From Salvelinus alpinus (Eukaryota; Chordata; Actinopteri; Salmoniformes; Salmonidae): a DNA stretch of 64,000 nucleotides. The position numbers and the translations under genes are program-made. A model generated the notes under the pieces. That model was not told the DNA's origin and made no database searches. It saw only the letters and a list, made by a program, of their open reading frames with translations. The DNA lies in NCBI RefSeq assembly GCF_045679555.1, contig NC_092115.1:36774728-36838727 (forward strand). The letters are read 5' to 3'. Below are positions 45,066-62,689 of this stretch, piece by piece (positions within the stretch are counted from its first letter, which is position 1; every line of letters begins with the position of its first letter).

Positions 45066-45560
45066 ATTCCTGTCAGCTCACACTAAACCCAAACACAGGC
45101 TTCTACACTCTCCACCTGACTGAGTGAGACCAGGAAGTGACAATGAAGGGACCCAAACGGTGCCTCAACCATCCAGAGAGGTTCCACCTTCTCCAGGTGC
45201 TGTGTAAGAAGGGTCTGTCTGGGGCCCTCTTTTACTGGAAGGTAGAGTGGAGAGGGAAGAGGGCCTACATAGCAGTTTCTTACAACAACATCAGCAGCAG
45301 GATGGGCTTTGGTCCAGAAGCCCAGTTTGGCCTCAATGAGAAGTACTGGGGTTTACTTTGCACCAAAGAAGCCTGTAGTTTCCTACATAACAACATAGAG
45401 ACTAAACTACCTGCCCCTGGCCCTGTATGGTAGGGGTGTCCCTGGATCACAGGGCTGCAGATCTGTCCTTCTACAGCGTCTCTGAAACAATTACCCTCCT
45501 CCATACTGTCCAGACTGTATTCAATCGGGCCACTCAACCAAGGGGCTTTGGACAGAGCTA
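45066..45560 (+). pseudogene. finTRIM pseudogene 2: B30.2 (PRY-SPRY) exon
   Basis: After a good acceptor (ctctctctccacag) the frame reads DSCQLTLNPNTGFYTLHLTE, stop, then HPERFHLLQVLCKKGLSGAL, YWKVEWRGKRAYIAVSYNNI, FGLNEKYWGLLCTKEACSFL and HNNIETKLPAPGP, then a stop. The PRY and first SPRY strands are clear; the end (VSLDHRAADLSFYSVSET-like) is in another frame. Confidence 0.82.
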
Positions 45561-45775
45561 AATTTATTCAGCTCCAGTGATAACAGATATTAGACTCCCA
45601 GGAGGAGAGAAAGGTAATCTATTCAAGCACACACAAGCACACTAAAACCATATACACAAACAGACCCATAACAGACATTTACTTGTATAATTTATATTGA
45701 AAACAGGTTAAAAACATTAGTCTCCCTTATATAAACTGTAACAGTTACCTTCGATCGTACTCACAACTGTGCCCT

Positions 45776-45781
45776 TTTATT
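45776..45781 (-). promoter_or_regulatory. Candidate polyadenylation signal of nfatc4
   Basis: The minus strand reads AATAAA here, about 130 bases past the nfatc4 stop codon at 45913-45915. An ATTAAA overlaps it just upstream. It may serve a short 3' UTR; a longer one cannot be excluded. Confidence 0.4.
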
Positions 45782-45912
45782 TAATCCCCAGTCAGTATTG
45801 CCATATTTGAGCAACACATCAGAAACCAAGTGCATAGGAAAAGGTGTGATATGGTATCAATAATGCACTTCATACTATAAAAACAGAACAAGACAGGACA
45901 GTACTGAGCTTG

Positions 45913-54061
<8,149 letters not shown>

Positions 54062-56028
54062 CCCCTCAGCACGCGGAATAAATCAGAGAGACTGATGAAG
54101 AGAACACCCTGGCTGAAAAGATTGAGATCTACCTAAGTGTGATCCAATAATAATAATACTTTCCTTGGTCCTTTAAAAAAAAAAAACATCGACGTTTTCA
54201 AAATTGTATACGTTCAAGGGTAGGTCCAACATTCGTTCTTGTCATCCAGATTGTGGTCGTTCTTGCTCAGAAACTCTCTCTGTAACTTTTTATAATGTCT
54301 TCCGCCGATAAGACATCTTTTTGGACCACCGCTTCATCTATTTCATTCGAAGTTTTGGAGAAGACAAATTTTATGCGTAGGCTAGTTCTTCGAAAGTTCT
54401 TCGTTGAGTTCTTCGAAATTCGTAAACGATCGGACCGTTATCTATATATTCCATCACAGGCTATCAGTGTTTCATTCTATTGCTCTCTCGCCATCCTTTC
54501 TTCTATTCGACCAGAAAAAAAGTGTATCAAATATTTTTGTAGTACTTTACCCTTAATTGCCTTTGGGTGGGTTTCTCAGCACAGTTGGACCGTTACTGGA
54601 ATTCCATAGGACATTTGGGTTGTCAGTCAAGGAGACCCCCTCCCCTCTCCCCCTGCCTATGTCCATGAGCTGAGGAGGTTTGGTTACTTTGAGATTTTTA
54701 CCAAGTTCTTATAAATAATTAATCAGTTATGTAGCATATACTGTAGATTATTGCATACATTTCCTCTGACAGTTTGACATCACATCCTTTTATTTCCAGA
54801 CGTTTTCTGCCTTCCCTCCCTCCCCCATCACCAAACTTTTTAAATGGCATCAACTCGAGCGTAATAAAAGTAATGAAGTGACCCTCTTGAGCCAGATGTT
54901 TGGCTGGTGGGCTGTTCCTCCCTGCTGTGGCCTCACTGAATGTCCCAGTGCTCTCTGTCACAAGAAGGACAATGATGCTTCGCTGTCACTCAGAGAGCAT
55001 GAGGAGGCCAGGCTGTTTCCTGTGGTGTTTTACATGACAGCCCCCACCTCTCTTCTGTTTTCTTCCCTTTCTCCTCCCATTACCCCTCTCCCCCTTTCTC
55101 TTTTCCCTCCTCCGTGTCCCTCCTCCAGCTCTCCCAGGCTCACCCCCTCCCTCTCTTCCTCCCTTCCTCGCCTTGCCTTGCAAGATCTGTTTCTGATTAT
55201 CCTCTGTAGTCTGTCTGCACTCTGTCTGAGCCGGAGACGAAAAGCTTAAATAAACATGCTCCCTCCCTCTCTTTCTCTAGCCCCCCCTTCTCTCCATCGC
55301 TCACCCCTCCTCCAGTTCTCACAATCATTATGCTATACAGGAGTTGGAGGCTTTTTTTGTGTCTCACTTTCTATAGTTCATACTCTTGGGGATGTGGGTA
55401 ACGGTATCTTTTATCCAAATGAAGATAGTTACATTTGGTGAACGTTATTGCACAATCAAGATTGAGCGTTGCCTAAAGACTACTTATTATTTAGGATTAT
55501 AGTTTAAATTATGGGGGATTGGGATATTTCAATAGGTTTATGGTGTCTTTCAGAATTATCTGGCCTTCATGGAGTTTTGGCAATAAATTAAAAAAGAGCT
55601 CTTTAGAGTTGATATAATCAGTAGTTTTATTTGGGAGGAAAATGAGTGTTACAAATTAGAAGGATGATATGTGGGTCAAATCCTCAGGCTGGGTTTCAGC
55701 TGCTGTCTGATGTCAACAGTTGAATGTCACTCATTGACGGAGGAAGATAGAATTATGTGGATATGTTGCCACCATGTGGTAAAAAGGTGGAACAGTCTTT
55801 CCATAACATTCCCAGAAAGGGAATATATACAGTACAGGACAGGGGTATTAAAATCCTACCCTGGAGGTCCGGAGTACCGGCATTTATTTTGTTCTACCTG
55901 ATAATTAACTGCACCCACCAGGTGTCACAGGTCTAAATGAGTCCCTGATTAGAGGGGAAGAAGGAAAAAAGCACTGGAACTGACTTCGAGGTCCTGATAT
56001 GAATTTGAGAGGTATAGGAGATGAAAGA
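54062..56028. other. nfatc4 upstream region, no other gene resolved
   Basis: This includes the nfatc4 5' UTR and presumably its promoter on the minus strand; no TATA box is convincing. A 104-codon plus-strand frame at 54295-54609 and a 123-codon frame at 54878-55249 show no recognisable domain, the second being Pro/Ser/Leu-rich from ctcccttcctcc-type pyrimidine tracts (55040-55170). Confidence 0.45.
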
Positions 56029-56190
56029 GGGTGGCAGGTAGCCTAGCGGTTAAGAGAGTTGGGCCAGTAACCGAAAGGTTGCTGGTTCTAATCCCTGAGC
56101 CATCTAGGTAAAAAAATCTGTTGATGTGCCCTTGAGCAAAGCACTTAACCCTAGTTGCTCTGGATAAGAGTGTCTGCTAAAAACTCATAT
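56029..56190 (+). mobile_element. tRNA-derived SINE (second type)
   Basis: It opens gtggcaggtagcctagcggt with A box TAGCCTAGCGGT and B box GGTTCTAATCC at 56084-56094, then continues with ttgagcaaagcacttaaccc and ggataagagtgtctgctaaa, a 3' end widespread in teleost SINEs. It differs in its whole body from the HpaI-type copies. Confidence 0.85.
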
Positions 56191-56794
56191 CATATATTCA
56201 GTGTATCTGAACACCAGTGGGAAGTGTTTATGATAATACATTTGTATTTCAACGACAGAGCTAAAATCAGAAAAGAGAGTGGCTGGATGCATGTTTTGGT
56301 GGTGTGTGTGTTAGACAGGAACTGACAACCGTCAGTTCTGAAGAAATCAAATGTGTGAGTGATGGTGACGTCCATGTCTTTATGTACCTGGACAAGGGAG
56401 TAACATTTTTCACTCACTCCTTAACTTTCCATCTCTGCTTCTAATGTCCTCTTTTTACCTTGTGCCCTACCCCGGAAATAACCAACATTCCTGGGTAAGT
56501 GTCAGAGCTCTGTGAGCAAGTGTGTGCATGTGTGTGATTAGTGTCTAACACTCTCTCTGTGTACATGTTTGCGTTTGTGTGGTTTGGTGGATCATAATTG
56601 TGAAAATTGTATGTTTGCGTCATCAACACACTCTTAAAGGTACCCTGAGGATACAGAAATATCCACTGTGATGGATGAGAATGGGAAATGTTTAAAGATT
56701 GTAACAATTTGTACAGCAATTGTTGTTTCCAAATTTTGCAAGCATAATAACATAATTGTTATTACATTTCGCTAGCAGATGAAGTATCATTTGG

Positions 56795-57012
56795 GTTCCC
56801 GAGTGGCGCAGTGGTCTAAGGCACTGCATCTGAGTGCTAGAGGTGTCACTACAGACCCTGGTTTGATTCCAGGCTGTATCACAACTGGCCATGATTGGGA
56901 GTTCCATAGGGCGGTGCACATTTGGTCCAGCGTTGTCTGGGGCTGGGCTGGGGTTGCCTATCATTGTAAATAAGAATCTGTTCTTAACTGACTTGCCTAG
57001 TTAAATAGAGGT
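56795..57012 (+). mobile_element. HpaI-type SINE
   Basis: The complete element opens gttcccgagtggcgcagtgg (A box TGGCGCAGTGGT), has B box ggtttgattccag, the body gattgggagttccatagggc and the tail taactgacttgcctagttaa. A GA microsatellite has grown directly from its 3' end (57016-57078). Confidence 0.93.

Positions 57013-57015
<3 letters not shown>

Positions 57016-57078
<63 letters not shown>
57016..57078. repeat. GA microsatellite at the SINE 3' end
   Basis: About 60 bp of (ga)n starting in the last bases of the SINE tail (gttagagagaga). Microsatellites commonly seed at retroelement 3' ends. Confidence 0.95.
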
Positions 57079-57079
<1 letters not shown>

Positions 57080-57082
<3 letters not shown>

Positions 57083-58519
57083 AAAAAAGTAGTTAGGACA
57101 CACCTCTCTTGCCCCTCACAGCGTGGGGCAGCACATTTATTAGACACATTAACGGGAAAGCAGTTGTAAAGAAGAACATAGACTGTTAGAAAGAGAGAGG
57201 GAGTGGGATACGAGCTGTCAGAAAAGAGAAAGAAACAGAGAGCATAGAAAAATAGAAAACTGATCCCACCACATAATACATGCCCTACTCAGATCCATTG
57301 CTCTTCATCATCCTCTAAATGCTTAATTGTGTAATAAGGTGAGTGGCTGCAAATCTCCTGAACTTTTATCTGGCACATAATGTGTTCTCATTGTATGCTC
57401 ATTCTCATTTTCTGTCTCGCTCTCTCTCTCTTTCTTTCTCTCTCTCTTTCTCTCCATATCTCTTTAATCATTCCTCATTCATTTTCCATTCTCTTTTCAT
57501 TCCTTTACAAAACTTTACATTTCTTTCCTCTTTTCTTCATATATTTTCTCATTATATCAAGTTCCATCTCCTCTGTCTCCTCTCTCCCCCTCTTCTCCAT
57601 GTGTTGGTGAGCCCTTCCTGTCTCTGTGTGGTTCTGTGTTCCTTGCTGTTGACCTAACTCTGCCTTGGTTTTCATGTTTACACATGTCTACTACACTGAT
57701 CTGCTTTTGAAATACACAAAAGCTGCTATAATGTCATAGTCTGGAAAGTAGGGTGTATTTTATGTTCTCACATTCCCAAAGAACAGTTGTATTCTTTTTA
57801 GAAATTCAACCAGCATATAGTACAATTATAATACAATACTATTTTAACTGCTTAAATTTCTTTCTTTTTTTCCTTTTTTCTTTGTTAAAATAACTGGAAG
57901 AGGGGAAACTTGTTGCCCTGTTAATAGCCTGTCAAATTAGTGTGACGATTTCCACTTCTTTGAACCATTATTTGGTGTCCTTCCTCTCCATAGCTTGACA
58001 GAAAGTTAGAAACAGAACTTACAGCACGGAGGAAGACAAGTACAATGCCTTTGATGATAGGAGGAAAGGATTGTGCCAATGTTGAGTATTGTGAGAGAAA
58101 GAGAGAGTCTTTTGAAGGAGCAGTGTTAACATTTAGCATGTTTTAGCATGTCGTCTCAGTGCTCTGCCAGTATACTGTTGGCCAGGAGGCCTAATGTGAA
58201 TATTTGCTTGCCTGATTCAGTGGCATCACATTTTATGTGTGCTGCAAAAACATTGTCTACCGCAAGGAGAGAAGAGTAATAGAAGATAGAGAGAGCTATG
58301 TATCTCCAATCCCAAATCAAACCGTAGTCCAACCCTTTGGCACTTGGATTCAATTGGTGAAAACAATATGTAATATGCAAAACAATCAACCTAACTTGGG
58401 TTCGAAGATCAAGCTCGATGCCACTTCCCAAATCAAAGCTTCATAAGAACAGGTCGAATTTCACCCAAATAGTACTATGTATGACTCTTTCTCTTTCTCT
58501 GTTCACCTCTCTCCCTCAG
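57080..58519. other. ltb4r upstream region, no other gene resolved
   Basis: It holds CT-rich tracts (57416-57455) and otherwise AT-rich sequence. It ends with a polypyrimidine tract and CAG at 58517-58519 that reads as the acceptor of the ltb4r coding exon 1, so a non-coding first exon should lie upstream, here or further away. Confidence 0.45.
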
Positions 58520-58536
58520 AATCAATAACATTCCCA

Positions 58537-60220
58537 ATGGCCAATGACAGTGACTTCCTTCGTTCTTCCGACTCATCCATCTCCTCCCTTGATGTCTTCA
58601 ATGACACAGAGATCAAAGATGACATCATTGTCCTGTTCTCGAACAGCACTGTTGAGGATCCCAGCGTTGTGAGTAACAACGCCACCACAGCCATTGGGGC
58701 CCTCATCCTGGGCCTGGTCTTCCTCCTCGGCGTTCCAGGGAACCTCTTCATCATCTGGAGTATCCTGGCCCGTGCCCGCCGACGCTCCGTCACCACCCTC
58801 CTCATCCTCAACCTGGCGTGCGCCGACGGCTCCCTCATGTGCCTCACCATCTTCTTCATCATCTATTTGGCTAGGCAGAACTGGGACTTTGGCACCTACA
58901 TGTGCAAGGGGGTGTTTTACCTGTGCAACTTGAACATGTATGCCTCCATCTTCCTCATCACGCTGATGAGCCTGCACAGGCTGGTGGCAGTGGTTTGGCC
59001 CCAGCGAGTAGCGGCCCTGGCCAGCAAGAAGATGGTAGTGCGGGCAATAGTTGTGCTCTGGGTCCTGGTGTTCTTCATGGCTATCCCAGCTCTGGTGTTC
59101 AGGGAGCAGAGGGATGATCATAACGAACTGAACAAAACCCAACGGGTGTGTGCCTCAGATCACAGAGTGCCTCAGCATGTAAGTTTAAGAGATAAGTGAA
59201 TATTAAGTTAACAGTGGAGTTAGATACATAATATATTGTTCTGGTTTAAGTACATTGTTATTTAGGATTGGGAAGAGGTCTATATGTTGATACAGGTACG
59301 GTCATGATATGACTACTAAAATCATGAATCCTATCCAATCGTACATTTTTGCTCGAGATCTTGTTATGACAGACTCATTCATGTTCAAACACGCCTGGTA
59401 TTCCACTATGCTATCATTACATGTGTGCAGTTAATCGTTACCTCATTTTTCATGTTCAGTTGGTGTTCCAGTACACCTTTGAGACAGTAGTGGGATTCCT
59501 GGTTCCGTACGGGATTATAGTGAGCAGCTATGTCTGCATCCTGAGACGCCTCAGACAGACCAAATTCCGTCGCAAGGTCCGCAGTGAGAATCTCATCCTG
59601 GCCATCGTTGTGATGTTTGCCATCTTCTGGTTGCCCTATCACATCATCAACATAATACAGGTGTGTGATCATATGGGATTGGTTATTTTGACGTTTCACT
59701 CAGAATGTGGAGAGTAGCATAGGAAGTTGTACTATTTTACAGTGAAGGAATGAATGAAAGGTTTTGCTCTGTGGTTGCCTCTCCTAGGTGGTGGCTGAGC
59801 ATTTTGATGACACTTCACCAATAAAAAAGAGGTAAGTGCTCACCAACTGACCCAACATTTCCCCTTCCATTTTAATATAACATAAGCACCACCATACAAT
59901 GATAGTAAAAAGACTAATGGCAACATGAACTGTATCCCTCCCTCTGCAGACTATATAGGATATGGCGGCCCAGTCGTGCTGTGACCTCCGCTCTGGCCTT
60001 CATCAGCAGCTGTGCCAACCCTATTCTCTACACATTCGCTGGGAAGTCCTACATCAGAGGGGACGGCATGGCCTTTATGGCTCGCCTCTTTGAAGGGACA
60101 TCTCTGGACACTGGGATAAGGAAGGGCCAGCCGACAACCAGGGACAGGGAGGGAAAGAGACTCAAAGAGACGTTGTCTTTCAGCAGCACTGGGGGCAATG
60201 TTGTGATGAAAGGAAAATAG
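58537..60220 (+). CDS. ltb4r: Leukotriene B4 receptor-like GPCR (4 coding exons)
   Basis: A rhodopsin-like receptor expected at the plasma membrane for leukotriene B4 chemotaxis. Coding exons: 58537-59178, 59460-59660, 59788-59831, 59950-60220, all GT..AG and in phase, 385 residues. I take ATG 58537 because an acceptor (ctccctcag) ends at 58519; the ATG at 58477 lies in that pyrimidine tract. The N-terminus has NDT, NST and NNAT glycosylation sites. TM1 contains GVPGNLFIIWSIL as in BLT receptors. C123 and C205 form the usual disulphide. The TM3 end is HRL (147-149) in place of DRY, close to mammalian BLT1 MSLDRSLAV. TM6 has FWLPY (270-274) and TM7 NPILY (319-323). LTB4R adjoins NFATC4 in human, supporting the call. 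LTB4R2 is the main alternative. Confidence 0.85.
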
Positions 60221-60608
60221 ACACTCATATGCAGGGTTGCACTGCACATGCTAACCACTCATCATGACGATGCACTCCTGCACACAGACTGCTTACATGT
60301 TTTGATTGATATATAGATCTGCTCCTCTACTTGCATATGGGACCACCTGAAACAATCACTACAATATTCAGTGCACCTTATGTGAGACAAGTTTCTCACT
60401 AGACCCAACTTCTCTGCCACAATTCTTTTGTAAATGTGTTTGTCAAATGTGCCTTTTTTACTTTTAATTCATTGCTTGTGCCGCTTGAATGTTTGTTGAA
60501 TCGCACGCTGCATTCAACACCCTGCATTGACAGCCACACACCCAACAACCACAGCACTAGCACACAAAAACATATTCTCAACCCCTGCCCCATGGAGAGC
60601 ATCACTCC

Positions 60609-61018
60609 AGACACCACACAGCCAGAGCACCACACAGCCAGAGCAGCACACAGCCAGAGAACCACACAGCCAGAGCAGCACACAGCCAGAGCACCACCCA
60701 GCCAGAGCAGCACACAGCCAGAGCACCACACAGCCAGAGCACCACACAGCCAGAGCAGCACACAGCCAGAGCAGCACACAGCCAGAGCACCACACAGCCA
60801 GAGCACCACACAGCCAGAGCAGCACACAGCCAGAGCACCACACAGCCAGAGCAGCACACAGCCAGAGCACCACACAGCCAGAGCACCACACAGCCAGAGC
60901 ACCACACAGCCGGAGCAGCACACAGCCAGACACCACCCAGCCAGAGCAGTGCACAGCCAGAGCAGCACACAGCCAGAGCAGCACCCAGTCAGAGCAGCAC
61001 ACTGCCAGAGCAGCACAC
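60609..61018. repeat. 15-bp minisatellite, about 27 units
   Basis: Tandem copies of cacacagccagagca followed by g or c variants run with few point changes. All three frames stay open on one strand or the other because 15 is a multiple of three, which creates long spurious frames of SQSSTQPEHHTAR type on plus and LAVCCSGCV type on minus. It lies 390 bp past the ltb4r stop and directly abuts a LINE-derived esterase relic. Confidence 0.95.
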
Positions 61019-61245
61019 AGGGGACAACATTGTCATCCTGTGTGACTCCAACGACAAATATCTTGATGGAAGACACCTGTTCCCAAAGAGAGGAGTGAGG
61101 AAGATCTGGTGCCCAACTATGCAGTCAGCTCTTGGGATCCTGGCAGAGCAGAGACTGAGACCACCGACTCACATAGTCATCCACACAGGGACGAATAATC
61201 TCTGCAAGCAGGGTGGATGTAACCAAGGCTCTGACCAAGATGTTT
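61019..61245 (+). pseudogene. SGNH-esterase-like relic of a LINE ORF1
   Basis: The frame reads DNIVILCDSNDKYLDGRHLF, PKRGVRKIWCPTMQSALGIL and PTHIVIHTGTNNL. The GDS-like CDSN block and HTGTND-like block fit the catalytic motifs of SGNH hydrolases, a domain known in ORF1/N-terminal parts of some CR1/L2-type LINEs. The frame is continuous with the minisatellite, so the repeat may have grown inside the LINE's proline/serine-rich linker. It ends at the next insertion. Confidence 0.6.
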
Positions 61246-61261
61246 TATATATATATTTTTT

Positions 61262-61385
61262 TACTTCAGTTTAATTTAGTAAATACTAAATTGTTGGTTA
61301 AGGGCTTGTAAGTAAGCATTTCACTGTAAGGTCTACAGCTGTTGTATTCGGTCCATGTGACAAATAAAATGTGATTTGATTTGAT
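61262..61385 (+). mobile_element. LINE 3' tail fragment
   Basis: It reads aaattgttggttaagggctt, gtaagtaagcatttcactgt and cggtccatgtgacaaataaa then tgatttgatttga, the 3' end shared with the LINE ending at 39447. It has been inserted between the esterase and endonuclease relics. Confidence 0.85.
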
Positions 61386-61399
61386 GTTGATCTATTAAC

Positions 61400-61930
61400 A
61401 ATTTTAGAGACATTGTTGAGTAGGAACATTTCTGACACTGAGTTAAAAATCCAGGGTTACATATTATATAGAATTGATAGGTGCACTCTAGGTGGGGGAG
61501 TAGAAACCTATGTCCTCGATAAATTACTGTCTATGAAGATTTCACGTGAGATTGTCCCTCTACATGTTGACGTTTTTTTGTTAAAATAACTACATGAGAA
61601 CAAGTCATTGATGATTGGTAACATTTACAGATCACCCAATGCCCAAGTAGACTCCATAAACAATATTATCACCACAGTAATTGAATGCATTGGTCAAATG
61701 AAGGGATCATGTTAGGTGACTTCAATAAGAATCTGCCAAGGATTATAAAACTATTGAAAATATGTACTTTACTGAATTAAAGTACCAACCAGAGTCAATA
61801 CACAAACTCATAATGGGACTGGTGGATTGGATCTTGGTGACACGTACTGGCAGGATTATACATTCACGTGTTCTTTCAGTGATCATTCCATCATCTACTC
61901 CATTTGGAAAATTAAGATACCCAAAGCACC
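61400..61930 (+). pseudogene. Decayed LINE endonuclease domain (RSg-1/L2-like)
   Basis: With frameshifts one can read gtgacttcaataagaat (GDFN motif), KDYKTIENMYFTELKYQPES, GLVDWILVT-like and CSFSDHSIIYSI, the D..DH C-terminal part of AP-like endonucleases in L2-type LINEs. Stops are frequent. Together with 61019-61245 it is the 5' half of an old LINE. Confidence 0.7.
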
Positions 61931-62223
61931 ACCCATAAAAAGTGTTTTTAATTTTGTCCCTGCAGGCCAGGGTAACCCTTTTTGGGGCTGTGAAAGACCT
62001 TTCAATATGGGTCACTGAATAACCCTTTGAATTAACATTTGTACGGTTCTTCATTACACTGACAGAGCCAAAGGGTTTTCATTACACTGTAAAAAAAAAT
62101 CATGGCTACTAGTTGCAATGAAAATACAGTAAATATACAACACATTGCTGTATTTTTAGAGCTGGATTAAGGTATTACTTCTATAAGGGGCAGTATGCTG
62201 CCATATTATGATTACTTGAAAGA

Positions 62224-62298
62224 CAACCTCTCTTGGGATTTGAACTCACAACCTGTCAGTTGCCAGGAACCTGACTTTCCTGCTAGGCCACCAGCTCT
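62224..62298 (-). mobile_element. tRNA-like sequence with pol III A and B boxes
   Basis: On the minus strand an A box TGGCCTAGCAGG (62279-62290) and a B box AGTTCAAATCC (62236-62246) are about 32 bp apart, as in tRNA genes. The acceptor stem does not pair well, and no known SINE body was recognised. A tRNA-derived SINE head or tRNA pseudogene fits better than a functional tRNA. Confidence 0.5.
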
Positions 62299-62354
62299 GT
62301 GGGTATTATAGATATTGCTAAATAATTAGAACCAACAGATATTTTGTAATTTGT

Positions 62355-62525
62355 CACTATGGTAGAACCCTTTTGGGTGCCACATAGAACCGTTAGATTT
62401 TTTAGAACCCTCTCACAATGAACCCTGTTTTTTTTGTCCCTGTAGGGGAATCAAATTGGGTTCTCCATAGAACCCTCTCCATAGAACCCTCTCATGAAGA
62501 GCCCTCTGGTTCCAGGTAGAACCAA
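62355..62525. repeat. agaaccct-rich element
   Basis: The motif agaaccct or its variants recurs (gtagaacccttttgggtgcc, catagaaccgttagatt, tccatagaaccctctc twice), and the stretch ends ggttccaggtagaacc. This is typical of a very common teleost MITE-like repeat; termini are not sharply definable here. Confidence 0.55.
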
Positions 62526-62689
62526 TGACAGTTTCTGCAATTATACTTATATGATACTTCAGATGCGCTTATGGCACATACTACATTTTTCTACCCAATA
62601 TATTATATATAAGGTACAATCATTACTGCACTTTGAAATGTAGATGGTGGCAATGTGCTGGTTAGGGTCCATTACCATATTTATTTTTT

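Larger units (their letters stand above)
40395..45560 (+). pseudogene. finTRIM pseudogene 2, interrupted by a Tc1
   Basis: Exon remnants appear in canonical order. RING/B-box: 40400-40962 ([31 protein letters not shown], then SCLVCLAAFCEIHLQLHLES and VCLLCVMDKHRGHDS). Coiled coil: 42381-42780 (RQLERICDQSQEKSQGREKK, AVEDIERIF). Linker: 42874-43035. Partial PEPQS exon: 43240-43300. B30.2: 45066-45560. Stops are present at about three places in exon 1 alone, and more follow. The complete domain order, intron positions and location next to pseudogene 1 point to a former tandem pair. FinTRIMs act as RING E3 ligases in fish antiviral defence; this one is dead. Confidence 0.85.

Noticed and set aside
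54295-54609. 104-codon frame upstream of nfatc4
   Set aside because: No domain, no flanking splice signals, AT-rich composition; probably chance.
54878-55249. 123-codon Pro/Ser/Leu-rich frame
   Set aside because: Produced by ctccct-type pyrimidine tracts; no domain or conserved motif.
56795-56880. tRNA gene
   Set aside because: The boxes belong to a complete HpaI-type SINE with its body and tail.
58477-58536. Upstream ATG as ltb4r start, adding 20 residues
   Set aside because: The added codons lie in a polypyrimidine tract ending in CAG at 58519, which reads as a splice acceptor.
58573-59142. 189-codon minus-strand frame opposite ltb4r
   Set aside because: A shadow of the GPCR exon with no recognisable domain.
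60609-61018. CRISPR-like repeat array
   Set aside because: Units are contiguous 15-bp copies with no unique spacers, in a vertebrate genome; it is a minisatellite.
60436-61098. Long open frames on both strands (over 200 codons)
   Set aside because: They are by-products of a 15-bp tandem repeat whose length is a multiple of three; composition is a simple repeat of the unit on both strands.
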